A stretch of DNA of 64,000 nucleotides. It comes from Caldichromatium japonicum. Lineage in GTDB: Bacteria; Pseudomonadota; Gammaproteobacteria; Chromatiales; Chromatiaceae. The translations under genes were made by a program, and so were the position numbers. How positions within the stretch are numbered: the stretch's first letter is position 1; every line of letters begins with the position of its first letter. This document shows positions 48,159-56,293 of this stretch, piece by piece. The stretch lies in NCBI RefSeq assembly GCF_011290485.1, contig NZ_CP048029.1, positions 1,843,155 to 1,907,154 of the forward strand, given 5' to 3'. Under the pieces are notes generated by a model. The model worked only from the letters and a program-made list of their open reading frames with translations, made no database searches and was not told the DNA's origin.

Positions 48159-49133
48159 ATGCTGTCGCGTGTCGCCGAAAACCTGTATTGGATGGCGCGT
48201 TATCTCGAACGGGCCGACAACACCGCTCGCTTCATCAACAGCGTCACCCAGATGCTCCTGGATCTACCGCGGGGGGCCTCATTCGGCTGGGATGTCTTGT
48301 TGAAGGTCGCCGGGCTCGATGAGCTCTATGCCCAATATCATGACGATGAACGCGAGTCCGACATCATCCGCTTCCTGATCCAGGACGAACGCAACCCCAG
48401 CTCGATCCTTGCGAGCATCCAGTGCGCCCGCGAAAACACCCGCACCTTTCGCGAGGTGGTGCCGATGGAGCTCTGGGAGCGGATCAATGGGCTGTATCTC
48501 TATGTCCGCGATCAGGCCGAACATGCGACCCAAGGGCGCAGTCAACGCTATGCGCTGCTCGATGGCGTGATCGAACATCAGCAGGCGATCACCGGATTAT
48601 TGATGGGCTCGATGAGCCAGGATCTGGCCTATCAGTTCATCAAGCTCGGGCGTAATCTGGAACGTGCGGATATGACCACCCGCATCCTCGATGTCAATTC
48701 CGCTGTACGCCTCCCAGCGGAGGCAAGCGCCGCACAGTTTGCACGCGAACGCCTGTGGGTGACGACGCTTAATGCCCTCTCTGCCTATCTGATGTATCGC
48801 CGACATGTCGGGATGGATGTCGCAGGCGCCTCCGTCCTGCGCTATCTCCTCTGCGACAAACACTTTCCGCGCAGCGTCGCCCACTGTCTCGGCGAGATCG
48901 AGGACTGTCTCGCGCAGCTCGTGGACTACCAGGAGCCGTTGCGCCTGGCGCGCGCCCTGTGGCGGCGGCTGGAGACGATCGACTGCGCTGTCTATGCAGA
49001 CACCGAGCGCCTGCATCACGACATGGACAGGATCCAGGCCGAGCTGGGTGCACTACATGCCGCGATCTCGCAGCGCTATTTTTACCGTTATCAGCCTACT
49101 GTTGTAGCGCACACCACCCAGGATCAATCCTGA
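48159..49133 (+). CDS. Alpha-E domain protein (DUF403)
   Basis: An all-helical alpha-E family protein of 324 residues. It begins MLSRVAENLYWMARYLERADN, the signature N-terminus, and continues with GWDVLLKVAG and CARENTRTFREVVPMELWE. These proteins pair with the permuted ATP-grasp enzymes; their reaction is not known. I choose the ATG at 48159 over the GTG at 48150 because AGGAG lies eight bases before it. Its end overlaps the convergent scpB end by ten bases. The transglutaminase-like gene often third in this cluster is absent. Confidence 0.88.
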   Translation: MLSRVAENLYWMARYLERADNTARFINSVTQMLLDLPRGASFGWDVLLKVAGLDELYAQYHDDERESDIIRFLIQDERNPSSILASIQCARENTRTFREVVPMELWERINGLYLYVRDQAEHATQGRSQRYALLDGVIEHQQAITGLLMGSMSQDLAYQFIKLGRNLERADMTTRILDVNSAVRLPAEASAAQFARERLWVTTLNALSAYLMYRRHVGMDVAGASVLRYLLCDKHFPRSVAHCLGEIEDCLAQLVDYQEPLRLARALWRRLETIDCAVYADTERLHHDMDRIQAELGALHAAISQRYFYRYQPTVVAHTTQDQS

Positions 49134-49723
49134 TCCTCGCCTATCCTGGCGAATACGGGCGAGGGGATCGGCCTAGGGGCATCCGGTTCGGCTGAGTGTG
49201 CGCTAGAGAGGTCAGAGAGCGGCGGCAATTCAGCGAGCGTGCGCAGGCCAAGGTCATCCAAAAACTGACGCGTGGTGGCATAGAGTGCCGGACGGCCCGG
49301 GACATCGCGATGCCCGACCACCCGAATCCACCCGCGTTCGCTCAAGGTCTTCAGGATCGAGGTATTCAGGCTCACGCCGCGGATCGACTCGATCTCACCG
49401 CGGGTGACCGGTTGGCGATAGGCGATGATCGCGAGGGTCTCGAGGAGCGCTCGGGAATAGCGCGGCGGGCGCTCCTCCCATAAACGCGCAACCCAAGGGG
49501 CGACCGCGGCGCGCACCTGTACCCGATAGCCGCCAGCGACCTCAACCAGCTCGATCCCCCGCCCGGCATAATCCATCGCTAGCGCCTGGAGCGTTGCCAA
49601 GACCTCAGTGCGCTCGGGCCGTTCATGTGCCTCAAACAGCTCGAGGATGCGTTCGATGCTCAAGGGCGCGCCCGCAGCAAGCAGGGCGGCCTCGACAATC
49701 GCTTTCAGCGAAGATTCAGTCAT
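49124..49723 (-). CDS. scpB: Segregation and condensation protein B
   Basis: Winged-helix kleisin-associated subunit that works with SMC and ScpA in chromosome organisation. The 199-residue product has the ScpB core (SLKAIVEAALLAAGAPLS, RALLETLAIIAYRQPVTRGEIESIRGV, LYATTRQFLDDLGL). It follows scpA by 48 bases in the same direction, the normal arrangement. Confidence 0.92.
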   Translation of the reverse strand: MTESSLKAIVEAALLAAGAPLSIERILELFEAHERPERTEVLATLQALAMDYAGRGIELVEVAGGYRVQVRAAVAPWVARLWEERPPRYSRALLETLAIIAYRQPVTRGEIESIRGVSLNTSILKTLSERGWIRVVGHRDVPGRPALYATTRQFLDDLGLRTLAELPPLSDLSSAHSAEPDAPRPIPSPVFARIGEDQD

Positions 49724-49771
49724 GGACAGGGATCAGATCGGGATCGGCAGGATACCGCGCCCTCCAAGGCT

Positions 49772-50650
49772 TCAGGGGATGCCCGCACGCAACCGTAACT
49801 GAAGTGGGTTGAAGGGGGTAGTCTGGATGAGTTCCAGGACCTGTTCCTTGATGAGCTCCAAGAGGGCCAGGATGGTCACCACCACCCCGGCGCGCCCCTC
49901 ATGCGGGTCCAGGAGTTCAGACAAGGTGGCCAGGTGGCGCTGTCCAAGATGATCGAGAATCCGGGTCATGCGCTCGCGCACCGACAGCGGCTCGCGTTCG
50001 ACACGATGATGGGCATAGAGCTCGGCGCGCCGCAAGACCCCGTCTAGGGCAAGCAGCAGATCGCGCACATCGATGACAGGCAAGGGTCGGCGGATAAAAC
50101 CAGATGGGGCAGAAGCCTGGACCGCAAAGACATCGCGCTCCATCCGCGACAGTTCATCGAGCCTTACTGCCGCTTGTTTGAATCGCTCATATTCTTGTAG
50201 TTGGCGCACCAGCTCGGCGCGCGGATCCTGTTCCTCATCCTGGACCTCAGCGGGGCGAGGCAGGAGCATCCGTGATTTGATCTCGGCCAGGAGCGCGGCC
50301 ATGACCAGATATTCGGCAGCCAGATCCAGGCGCAGCGCGCGCATGAGCTCGACATAGGCCATGTATTGCTCGGTAACCGCGGCGATCGGGATATCGAGGA
50401 TATCCAGGTTTTGCCGCCGGATGAGATAGAGCAAGAGATCCAATGGTCCCTCAAAGGTCTCAAGAAAGACCAGAAGTGCATCGGGCGGGATATAGAGATC
50501 CTGGGGGAGACGGTGCAGGGGCGTGCCGCAGACGATGGCTACGGGCAGCCCCGGTGCAGCGGCGTGCATGACTGTCTCGTCGGTCTCCCCTAGACTGCAC
50601 CCCAGTTGGCTGGCTTCCCGCCGGCTGTCTCCCTGGCCCTGCTCCATCAT
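49772..50650 (-). CDS. scpA: Segregation and condensation protein A
   Basis: Kleisin subunit of the SMC-ScpAB complex. The recognisable core starts at FLETFEGPLDLLLYLIRRQNLDILDIPI (in the window as FEGPLDLLLYLIRRQ, about residue 65) and includes YLVMAALLAEIKSRMLLP and a C-terminal winged-helix region. The first 27 residues may not be translated; an internal Met (MHAAAPG) is an alternative start. It lies 4 bases after trpS. Confidence 0.9.
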   Translation of the reverse strand: MMEQGQGDSRREASQLGCSLGETDETVMHAAAPGLPVAIVCGTPLHRLPQDLYIPPDALLVFLETFEGPLDLLLYLIRRQNLDILDIPIAAVTEQYMAYVELMRALRLDLAAEYLVMAALLAEIKSRMLLPRPAEVQDEEQDPRAELVRQLQEYERFKQAAVRLDELSRMERDVFAVQASAPSGFIRRPLPVIDVRDLLLALDGVLRRAELYAHHRVEREPLSVRERMTRILDHLGQRHLATLSELLDPHEGRAGVVVTILALLELIKEQVLELIQTTPFNPLQLRLRAGIP

Positions 50651-50654
50651 CCGG

Positions 50655-51890
50655 CTAAAGCATCATCAGCGACATGGCATGGCGGACCTCATCTAGAGTC
50701 TCGCGCGCCACATCTCGGGCCTTTTCGCAACCCTCGTTCAGGATACTGCGCACCAGGTCCGGTTGGGCCTCGTATTCCCGCGCCCGCTCCTGGATCGGTA
50801 AGAGTTCGGCCAAGACCGCATCGATGATGGGCCTTTTGCAATCGAGACAGCCGATCCCCGCACCAAGACAACCCTCCTGCACCCAGGCGCGGGTGGGTTC
50901 ATCCGAATAGACCTGGTGAAACTGCCAGACCGGACAGCGTTGAGGCTCGCCTGGATCGCTGCGGCGTACCCGCGCCGGATCGGTCGGCATGGTGCGCAGT
51001 ACCCTTTCGACCTCTGCGGGCGGATCGCGCAGGGCGATGGTGTTGTTGTACGACTTGGACATCTTCTGGCCATCGAGACCTGGCATGCGCGACGCTTTGG
51101 TCAAAAGGGCCTGCGGCTCGGGGAGGATGATCCGCCCGCTGCCTTCCAGATAGCCGAATAGCCGTTCGCGATCCGAGACCGTCAGATGAGTCTGGTCTTC
51201 CAATAGCGCCCGCGCGACCTCGAGCGCCTCCTGATCACCCTGTTCCTGATAGCGCCGGCGTAGCCCGTCAAAGAGCTTGGCGTTTTTCTTCCCCAGCCTG
51301 CGTTTGGCCTCCTCAGCCTTGAGCGTGAAATCCAGTTCGCGCCCGAAGAGATGATTAAAACGGCGTGCCACCTCTCGGGTCAGCTCTACATGCGCGACCT
51401 GATCCTCGCCGACCGGCACCAAGCCTGCCTTATAGATCAGGATATCGGCGCTTTGCAGCAGCGGATAACCCAGAAAGCCATAGGTGGCTAGATCTTTCTC
51501 CTTCAATCGCTCCTGCTGATCTTTATAGGTCGGTACCCGTTCCAGCCAGCTGAGGGGTGTAATCATCGAGAGCAAGAGATGCAACTCAGCATGCTCAGGG
51601 ATATGCGACTGGACGAATAGGGTCGTCAAACCGGGATTGATCCCTGCCGCCAGCCAGTCGATCACCATCTCGTGGGTGCTGATCGGGATCAGGCTCGGGT
51701 CCTCGTAATGGGTGGTCAGGGCGTGCCAATCGGCAACGAAGAAGAAACACTCATATTCATGCTGGAGGGCTAGCCAGTTCTTGAGCACGCCGTGGTAATG
51801 ACCAAGATGCAGCCTGCCGGTCGGACGCATGCCGGAAAGCACACGCGCATGTTGAGTCGAGACAGAGGCCAAGGTGAACTCCCGTAGCAA
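50655..51890 (-). CDS. trpS: Tryptophanyl-tRNA synthetase
   Basis: Class I aminoacyl-tRNA synthetase charging tRNA-Trp. The HIGH-type motif appears as HLGH in GRLHLGHYHG (about residue 30), and the KMSKS loop as GQKMSKSYNN (about 276). The product is 411 residues, longer than the common 330-residue form; the extra length includes a Cys-containing stretch (CPVWQFHQVY, GCLGAGIGCLDCKRP) seen in a gammaproteobacterial subgroup. It is part of the minus-strand run from the PHP gene to scpB. Confidence 0.92.
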   Translation of the reverse strand: MLREFTLASVSTQHARVLSGMRPTGRLHLGHYHGVLKNWLALQHEYECFFFVADWHALTTHYEDPSLIPISTHEMVIDWLAAGINPGLTTLFVQSHIPEHAELHLLLSMITPLSWLERVPTYKDQQERLKEKDLATYGFLGYPLLQSADILIYKAGLVPVGEDQVAHVELTREVARRFNHLFGRELDFTLKAEEAKRRLGKKNAKLFDGLRRRYQEQGDQEALEVARALLEDQTHLTVSDRERLFGYLEGSGRIILPEPQALLTKASRMPGLDGQKMSKSYNNTIALRDPPAEVERVLRTMPTDPARVRRSDPGEPQRCPVWQFHQVYSDEPTRAWVQEGCLGAGIGCLDCKRPIIDAVLAELLPIQERAREYEAQPDLVRSILNEGCEKARDVARETLDEVRHAMSLMML

Positions 51891-51906
51891 TCAAGACGAT
51901 GCAAGG

Positions 51907-52575
51907 TTAGCTAAAAACCAGGTCCTTGACGATGGCGCCGCTCGGCAAAAACCCGATGCAGGCATGCACGATCGGCTGGAGAAAGGCGCCGAGCACGCCA
52001 GTGACCAGCAGGATGAGCAGGATGATCAACCCCAGGGGCTCGAGCCGGGCAAAAGCGCGGGCCAACGGCCCGGGCAGCAGGGCATGGATGATCCGCCCGC
52101 CGTCGAGGGGCAAGAGCGGTACTAGATTCAAGGCCATCAACCAAAGATTGATCAGAACCCCAAAGACCCCGCTATAGACGAGGACTAGACCGATCCAGTG
52201 GCTCAGCGGGAGGGCCAGTGCGCCTGCTTGGATGATCAAGGCCCAGAGCAAGGCCATCAGCAGATTGACCCCCGGCCCCGCAGCGGCGACCAGAGCCACA
52301 TCGCGGCGCGGATGATGCAGGTTGCGCCAATCCACCGGCACCGGCTTGGCCCAACCGAATAAGAGGCCGCCAAGGGCATAGGTCAACGCCGGTACCAACA
52401 AAGTGCCGAGCGGATCGATGTGACGCAGCGGATTGAAGGTCACCCGCCCCAACCTCATGGCGGTCTGATCGCCGAGCCGGTTTGCCACCCAGCCGTGCGC
52501 CGCCTCATGGACAGTGATCGCCAGGATGGCGGGGAGGATCATGGCCGCCCAGACAAGAGGCTCGTGTTGCATCAT
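51907..52575 (-). CDS. Site-2 protease family (M50) membrane protein
   Basis: A 222-residue integral-membrane zinc protease with at least four hydrophobic segments. The zinc motif HEAAH is in ITVHEAAHGWVANRLGD (about residue 23), and the second ligand region is NLVPLLPLDGGR (about 145). It resembles the short FtsH-independent Rip/SpoIVFB-like M50 group common in this cluster. Substrate unknown. Its start overlaps the yciO end by four bases. Confidence 0.85.
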   Translation of the reverse strand: MMQHEPLVWAAMILPAILAITVHEAAHGWVANRLGDQTAMRLGRVTFNPLRHIDPLGTLLVPALTYALGGLLFGWAKPVPVDWRNLHHPRRDVALVAAAGPGVNLLMALLWALIIQAGALALPLSHWIGLVLVYSGVFGVLINLWLMALNLVPLLPLDGGRIIHALLPGPLARAFARLEPLGLIILLILLVTGVLGAFLQPIVHACIGFLPSGAIVKDLVFS

Positions 52576-53198
52576 GGCACCTCAAAGAGACTGACATCCC
52601 CCTTGCCGCGGCGCAGGATTGCCGGCGGCTCCTGGGTCATATCGATCACCGTGGTTGGATCGAGACCACAGAACCCACCGTCGATGATGAGCTCGACCTG
52701 TTTATCGAGCAGCTCGCGGATCTCCTCGGGATCGGTGAGCGGACGATCCTGATCGGGCAGGATGAGGGTAGTGCTCAGGATCGGCTGATCGAGCTCGGTC
52801 AGCAAGGCGCGACAGATGGCATGATCCGGCACCCGCAGCCCGATCGCCTTGCGCCTAGGATGGAGCAGGCGGCGCGGGACCTGTTTGGTGGCCTCATGGA
52901 TAAAGGTGTAGGGACCAGGGGTCAGGGTCTTCAGTAAGCGGAATGCCTGATTGTCGATCTTGGCATAGGTCGCGATCTCAGAGAGATCGCGGCAGATCAG
53001 GGTGAAGAGATGCTTGTCGTCGAGCCGGCGGATGCGGCGGATGCGCTCCATCGCCGCTTTCTTGCCGAGCTGACACCCCAGGGCATAGGACGAGTCGGTC
53101 GGATAGACGATCACCCCCCCGTCCAGCAGGATCTCGATCGCCCGGCGAATCAAGCGGCGCTGCGGATTGTCGGGATGGATCTGAAAGAACTGGGCCAT
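52572..53198 (-). CDS. yciO: YciO-family YrdC-fold protein
   Basis: A 208-residue YrdC-domain protein. It begins MAQFFQIHPDNPQRRLIRRA, typical of YciO, with GGVIVYPTDSSYALGC and the C-terminal VELIIDGGFCGLDPTTVIDM. YciO can make threonylcarbamoyl-AMP weakly, but its own role is unclear; the window also has a true Sua5 at 23371. It lies between the PHP nuclease and M50 genes in a tight run. Confidence 0.88.
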   Translation of the reverse strand: MAQFFQIHPDNPQRRLIRRAIEILLDGGVIVYPTDSSYALGCQLGKKAAMERIRRIRRLDDKHLFTLICRDLSEIATYAKIDNQAFRLLKTLTPGPYTFIHEATKQVPRRLLHPRRKAIGLRVPDHAICRALLTELDQPILSTTLILPDQDRPLTDPEEIRELLDKQVELIIDGGFCGLDPTTVIDMTQEPPAILRRGKGDVSLFEVP

Positions 53199-53202
53199 GA
53201 GG

Positions 53203-54081
53203 CTAGCAGCCGAGGGCGCAGACTAAAGGGGACTCACCAGTCGCCATGCTGGGCCAATCAGCCCAGATAGGCACACAGCCGGCTGGCAGAGGTGGCAGAC
53301 GCCCCAGCTCCAGCCAAGGCTGTTCGGGTCCGTGATAGTCCGAGCCTGCCGAAGCGCGCAGACCCTGGGCGCGCGCGAGCTGGGCCATCCTCAGGATCGC
53401 GTCGCGGTCATGGCTGCCGGAGACGACCTCGATACCCAGGCCGCCCAGTTCTCGGAACTCGCCACACAGCCGGCTCAATTGGCGGGCTGTCAGGTCATAA
53501 CGCGCCGGATGGGCGATGACTGCTTCGCCGCCGGCGGCCCGAATCCAGCCTACGGCCTCCTCCAGCCTGGCCCAGTCGCTTGGGACATGGCCTGGTTTAC
53601 CGCGGGTGAGAAAATGCCGGAAGACCGTCTGCACATCGGGCGCTTGACCGCACTCGACCAGAAAACGGGCAAAATGGGTGCGCCCTACCAAACGCCCCTG
53701 GGCCAAGGTGCGCGCCCTCTCATAGGCCCCTGCGATCCCGTGTTGGGCCAGGCGGCGCCCGATCTCCTCGGCGCGCCAGGCTCGAAAGTCCAACAGGCGG
53801 GTCAAACCCGCTTGTAATGCGGCATTGCCAGGGTCGATGTGCAGCCCCACCAGATGCACCGTGATCCCGCCCCAGGTCACAGAGATCTCGACCCCAGGAA
53901 CCAGATACAGACCGAGGGCCGCAGCAGCGCTGCCGGCCTCGGCCAGGCCATCGGTTGTATCATGATCGGTGAGGGCTAAGACCCTTACCCCTGCGGCATG
54001 GGCGCGGACAACCAGTTGGGACGGGGTCAGGGTACCGTCGGAGGCAGTGGAATGGGTATGTAGATCAGTGAGCTGGTACAT
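53203..54081 (-). CDS. rnm: PHP-domain nuclease, RNase AM (YciV) type
   Basis: PHP-family phosphoesterase/exoribonuclease of the YciV/TrpH group. Metal-binding motifs are DLHTHSTASDG (residues 6-16), LTDHDTTDG (about 37), PGVEIS (about 62), AHPARYDL (about 190) and GSDYHG (about 248). The family degrades short RNA and acts 5'-3' in 5S/23S rRNA end processing in E. coli. It is the first gene of the minus-strand run that continues through yciO to scpB. Confidence 0.87.
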   Translation of the reverse strand: MYQLTDLHTHSTASDGTLTPSQLVVRAHAAGVRVLALTDHDTTDGLAEAGSAAAALGLYLVPGVEISVTWGGITVHLVGLHIDPGNAALQAGLTRLLDFRAWRAEEIGRRLAQHGIAGAYERARTLAQGRLVGRTHFARFLVECGQAPDVQTVFRHFLTRGKPGHVPSDWARLEEAVGWIRAAGGEAVIAHPARYDLTARQLSRLCGEFRELGGLGIEVVSGSHDRDAILRMAQLARAQGLRASAGSDYHGPEQPWLELGRLPPLPAGCVPIWADWPSMATGESPLVCALGC

Positions 54082-54197
54082 TGCGTTAGTTTAACTGAAC
54101 GTCGGACATTTAGGCGCCTCGCTAACGAGATCCAGACAAAAAATGCTGCTGCTTGCTATGATTGGCTGTAAATCCAGCGCAGACGCGATCCCAGGCA

Positions 54198-54932
54198 ATG
54201 CTTCCACCGATCGATCTCGGCTATATCGCCGAGCAGCTCGATGAACTCGGCGAGGAGCTGTGCGCCCGCGGCGAGGAACTCGATCCGCCGCCCGAGACAT
54301 TGTTGCTGGCCTTGCGGCGGATGATCGAGGTTCTGCAGACCGCTGATGGTGCAGGTGCAGCCGATTTTGGCCACCAGATCCAAGGACTCACCGGATCGGA
54401 TCCTGAACTGATCCTAAGCTATGGTATCCAGCTACTGACTCAGCTTGCTGGGACCGCCGAACGGATGGATCTACCGCAGCATGCCCAAGCGCTCGAGCGC
54501 TTGACCCTGCCACTGAGCCTGTGGATGTTGCGCCGCGGCTGTGAACTCAGCTATCCCGAACCGGTGGTCAATGCCCTAGCCCATCTGGCCAACCACCTGC
54601 ATCATGCCGAATCCTTGATCGAGCTCTATGGCCTGATGAATGAGATCCTGGAGTCTATTGGTCTTGAACGCGCCCTTGCGAGCGAAAGCGGACAGAGCAA
54701 CCGGCCCTGTCATGTGCTATTGATCAACCGCGCCATCGTCGCCACCCGCACCCGTCAGCCAGAATTGATGGACTCGGCCTTTCGATCGATCGCCGATTAT
54801 CTGCCGGACGAGGCCCCCGCCTTCTTTCGCGAAGGTATGAGCCAGATCGAAGGGCTCGATTATCCTGCGGCGGCACGTACCGTGATGGAACACTATTTCA
54901 CCGCCTGGTGTACGGGCCAGCGCCTCCATTGA
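54198..54932 (+). CDS. Unknown helical protein
   Basis: A 244-residue protein without signal or membrane segment; the whole sequence reads as alpha-helical pairs, TPR-like in spacing, but no family is recognised. It begins MLPPIDLGYIAEQLDELGEE. The in-frame start at 54162 is less likely because it adds a short non-conserved leader. It lies upstream of two decayed regulatory genes, in the same direction. Confidence 0.6.
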   Translation: MLPPIDLGYIAEQLDELGEELCARGEELDPPPETLLLALRRMIEVLQTADGAGAADFGHQIQGLTGSDPELILSYGIQLLTQLAGTAERMDLPQHAQALERLTLPLSLWMLRRGCELSYPEPVVNALAHLANHLHHAESLIELYGLMNEILESIGLERALASESGQSNRPCHVLLINRAIVATRTRQPELMDSAFRSIADYLPDEAPAFFREGMSQIEGLDYPAAARTVMEHYFTAWCTGQRLH

Positions 54933-55080
54933 CCGAGCGCAGATCCTGATCAGCGATAAGCGTTTTGGTATACGGGTGCCTGGTACTTTGCGCTGTGCCG
55001 GTAGTGACGGGATTTACCTAATCCCCCTTGCAATCGAGTATAATCGAGCGCATCGATCCTCAACGCCGCTTCCATCTCCG

Positions 55081-55390
55081 GTGCAGTTTGCTGAAATTCA
55101 ACCGGGCATGCGCCTCGCCCAGGATGTCTATGACCCCTATGGTCAGCTCCTAATGCGGGCAGGGACCGTGCTTGGCGAGCGTCAGATCCGGGCGTTGCGC
55201 GTCTGGGGGGATCGCTAAGATCGCCATCACCCTCCCGACCTCATCTTCAGCCCGCGTACTCGATCAGCCGCAGGCGATCGCGGCCACTTGCCGTCTGCTC
55301 GACGAGCAATTCAGCCTGAGCAGCCGTGATCATCCAGCCATCCAAGCGCTCTATACCCTCTGCCTCCACCGCGCCCTGGAGTGGCTCTGA
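55081..55390 (+). pseudogene. Short regulatory-domain protein with a G-run frameshift
   Basis: From the GTG at 55081 the product reads VQFAEIQPGMRLAQDVYDPY then LMRAGTVLGERQIRALRVWG, the kind of N-terminal module found before HD/HDOD domains (DUF3391-like). In a six-G run at 55205-55210 the frame is lost (DR then stop). Removing one G continues it as IAKIAITLPTSSSARVLDQP to the stop at 55390, about 102 residues. Probably once coupled to the HDOD gene 10 bases downstream. Confidence 0.65.
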
Positions 55391-55400
55391 GGGCAGCGCG

Positions 55401-56244
55401 ATGGCAAGACCCGAGCCTTTGATCGTACGGCTCAATGAACTCCCATCGCTTCCTGCAGTCTACTACCGGGTCCGCGCTGCCCTCGAGGACCCCAACAGCG
55501 CTATCGAGACCATAGCCCGCTTGATCGAGTCAGACCCCAGTCTGAGCGCCCGGGTACTGAAGGTGGCCAACAGCGCGCTCTATGGGCTCTCGGCCAAGGT
55601 CAATCGGGTGTTGCACGCCCTGACCCTCATCGGCACGACTGCCACCCATAACCTGGTGCTGGCGACCGTGTTGCTCAAACAGTTTCGCGGGCTGCCGCTA
55701 GGCACAGTCTCGATGCGCTCGTTCTGGGAACACAGCATCGCCTGTGGGATCGCCGCCCGGCTCGTCACCCGCCTTGGTGGGCGGCTCGACCCTGAACGCG
55801 TCTATCTCTGCGGTCTGTTACATGACATCGGACGCCTGCCGCTCTATCTTCGAGCCGCTCAACGTGCGCGCAGCACTTCAGGCATACCGCGAGCGTCAGG
55901 GTCCGCTGCATGAGCTGGAGCGCCAATATGTCGGGACGGATCATGCCGAAGTCGGCCAGATGCTATTGAACCGCCGGCAGCTGCCCGAGTTCCTGGACGA
56001 GAGCGCTGCCGCGCATCACGCATCCAGACGATAGTTGATCGATCCTATCGAGGCAGCGGTTGTGCATGTCGCCGATCTGATCGTCAACAGCCTCAGGCTC
56101 GGCACTAGCGGGACCCGCTGGGTGCCTTGCCTAGAAGATAGCGCCTGGTGTCTGACTGGACTGGAGACTGCCCAACTGCCTGGGCTTGTCGATACGACCA
56201 TTGCAGCGACCGAGGATGTGATCACTGCCTTTTTAGACACCTGA
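55401..56244 (+). pseudogene. HDOD-domain signalling protein, frameshift plus in-frame amber
   Basis: HDOD domains are non-catalytic HD relatives common in bacterial signalling. The first frame runs from the ATG at 55401 (MARPEPLIVRLNELPSLP) through VLKVANSALYGLSAK to LLHDIGRLPLY. The frame then shifts near 55848, and the rest (FEPLNVRAALQAYRERQG, DHAEVGQMLLNRR) is in another frame. In that frame a TAG at 56032-56034 interrupts HHASRR and LIDPIEAAVVHVAD. The joined length would be about 280 residues, normal for a single HDOD protein. Confidence 0.8.
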
Positions 56245-56293
56245 TCCAATCCGCTCCCTTGGCTTGACTCCAACACCTCCTGAGGCAAGGCCG

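Noticed and set aside
55039-55044. TATAAT before the short regulatory pseudogene as a promoter
   Set aside because: No acceptable -35 element lies 16-18 bases upstream; the best candidate needs a 20-base spacer.
11576-56034. Amber codon recoded as an amino acid throughout this genome
   Set aside because: TAG is the ordinary stop of queG, the ATP-grasp gene, the phosphopantetheinyl transferase, uppP and the sulfur-globule-like gene in this window.
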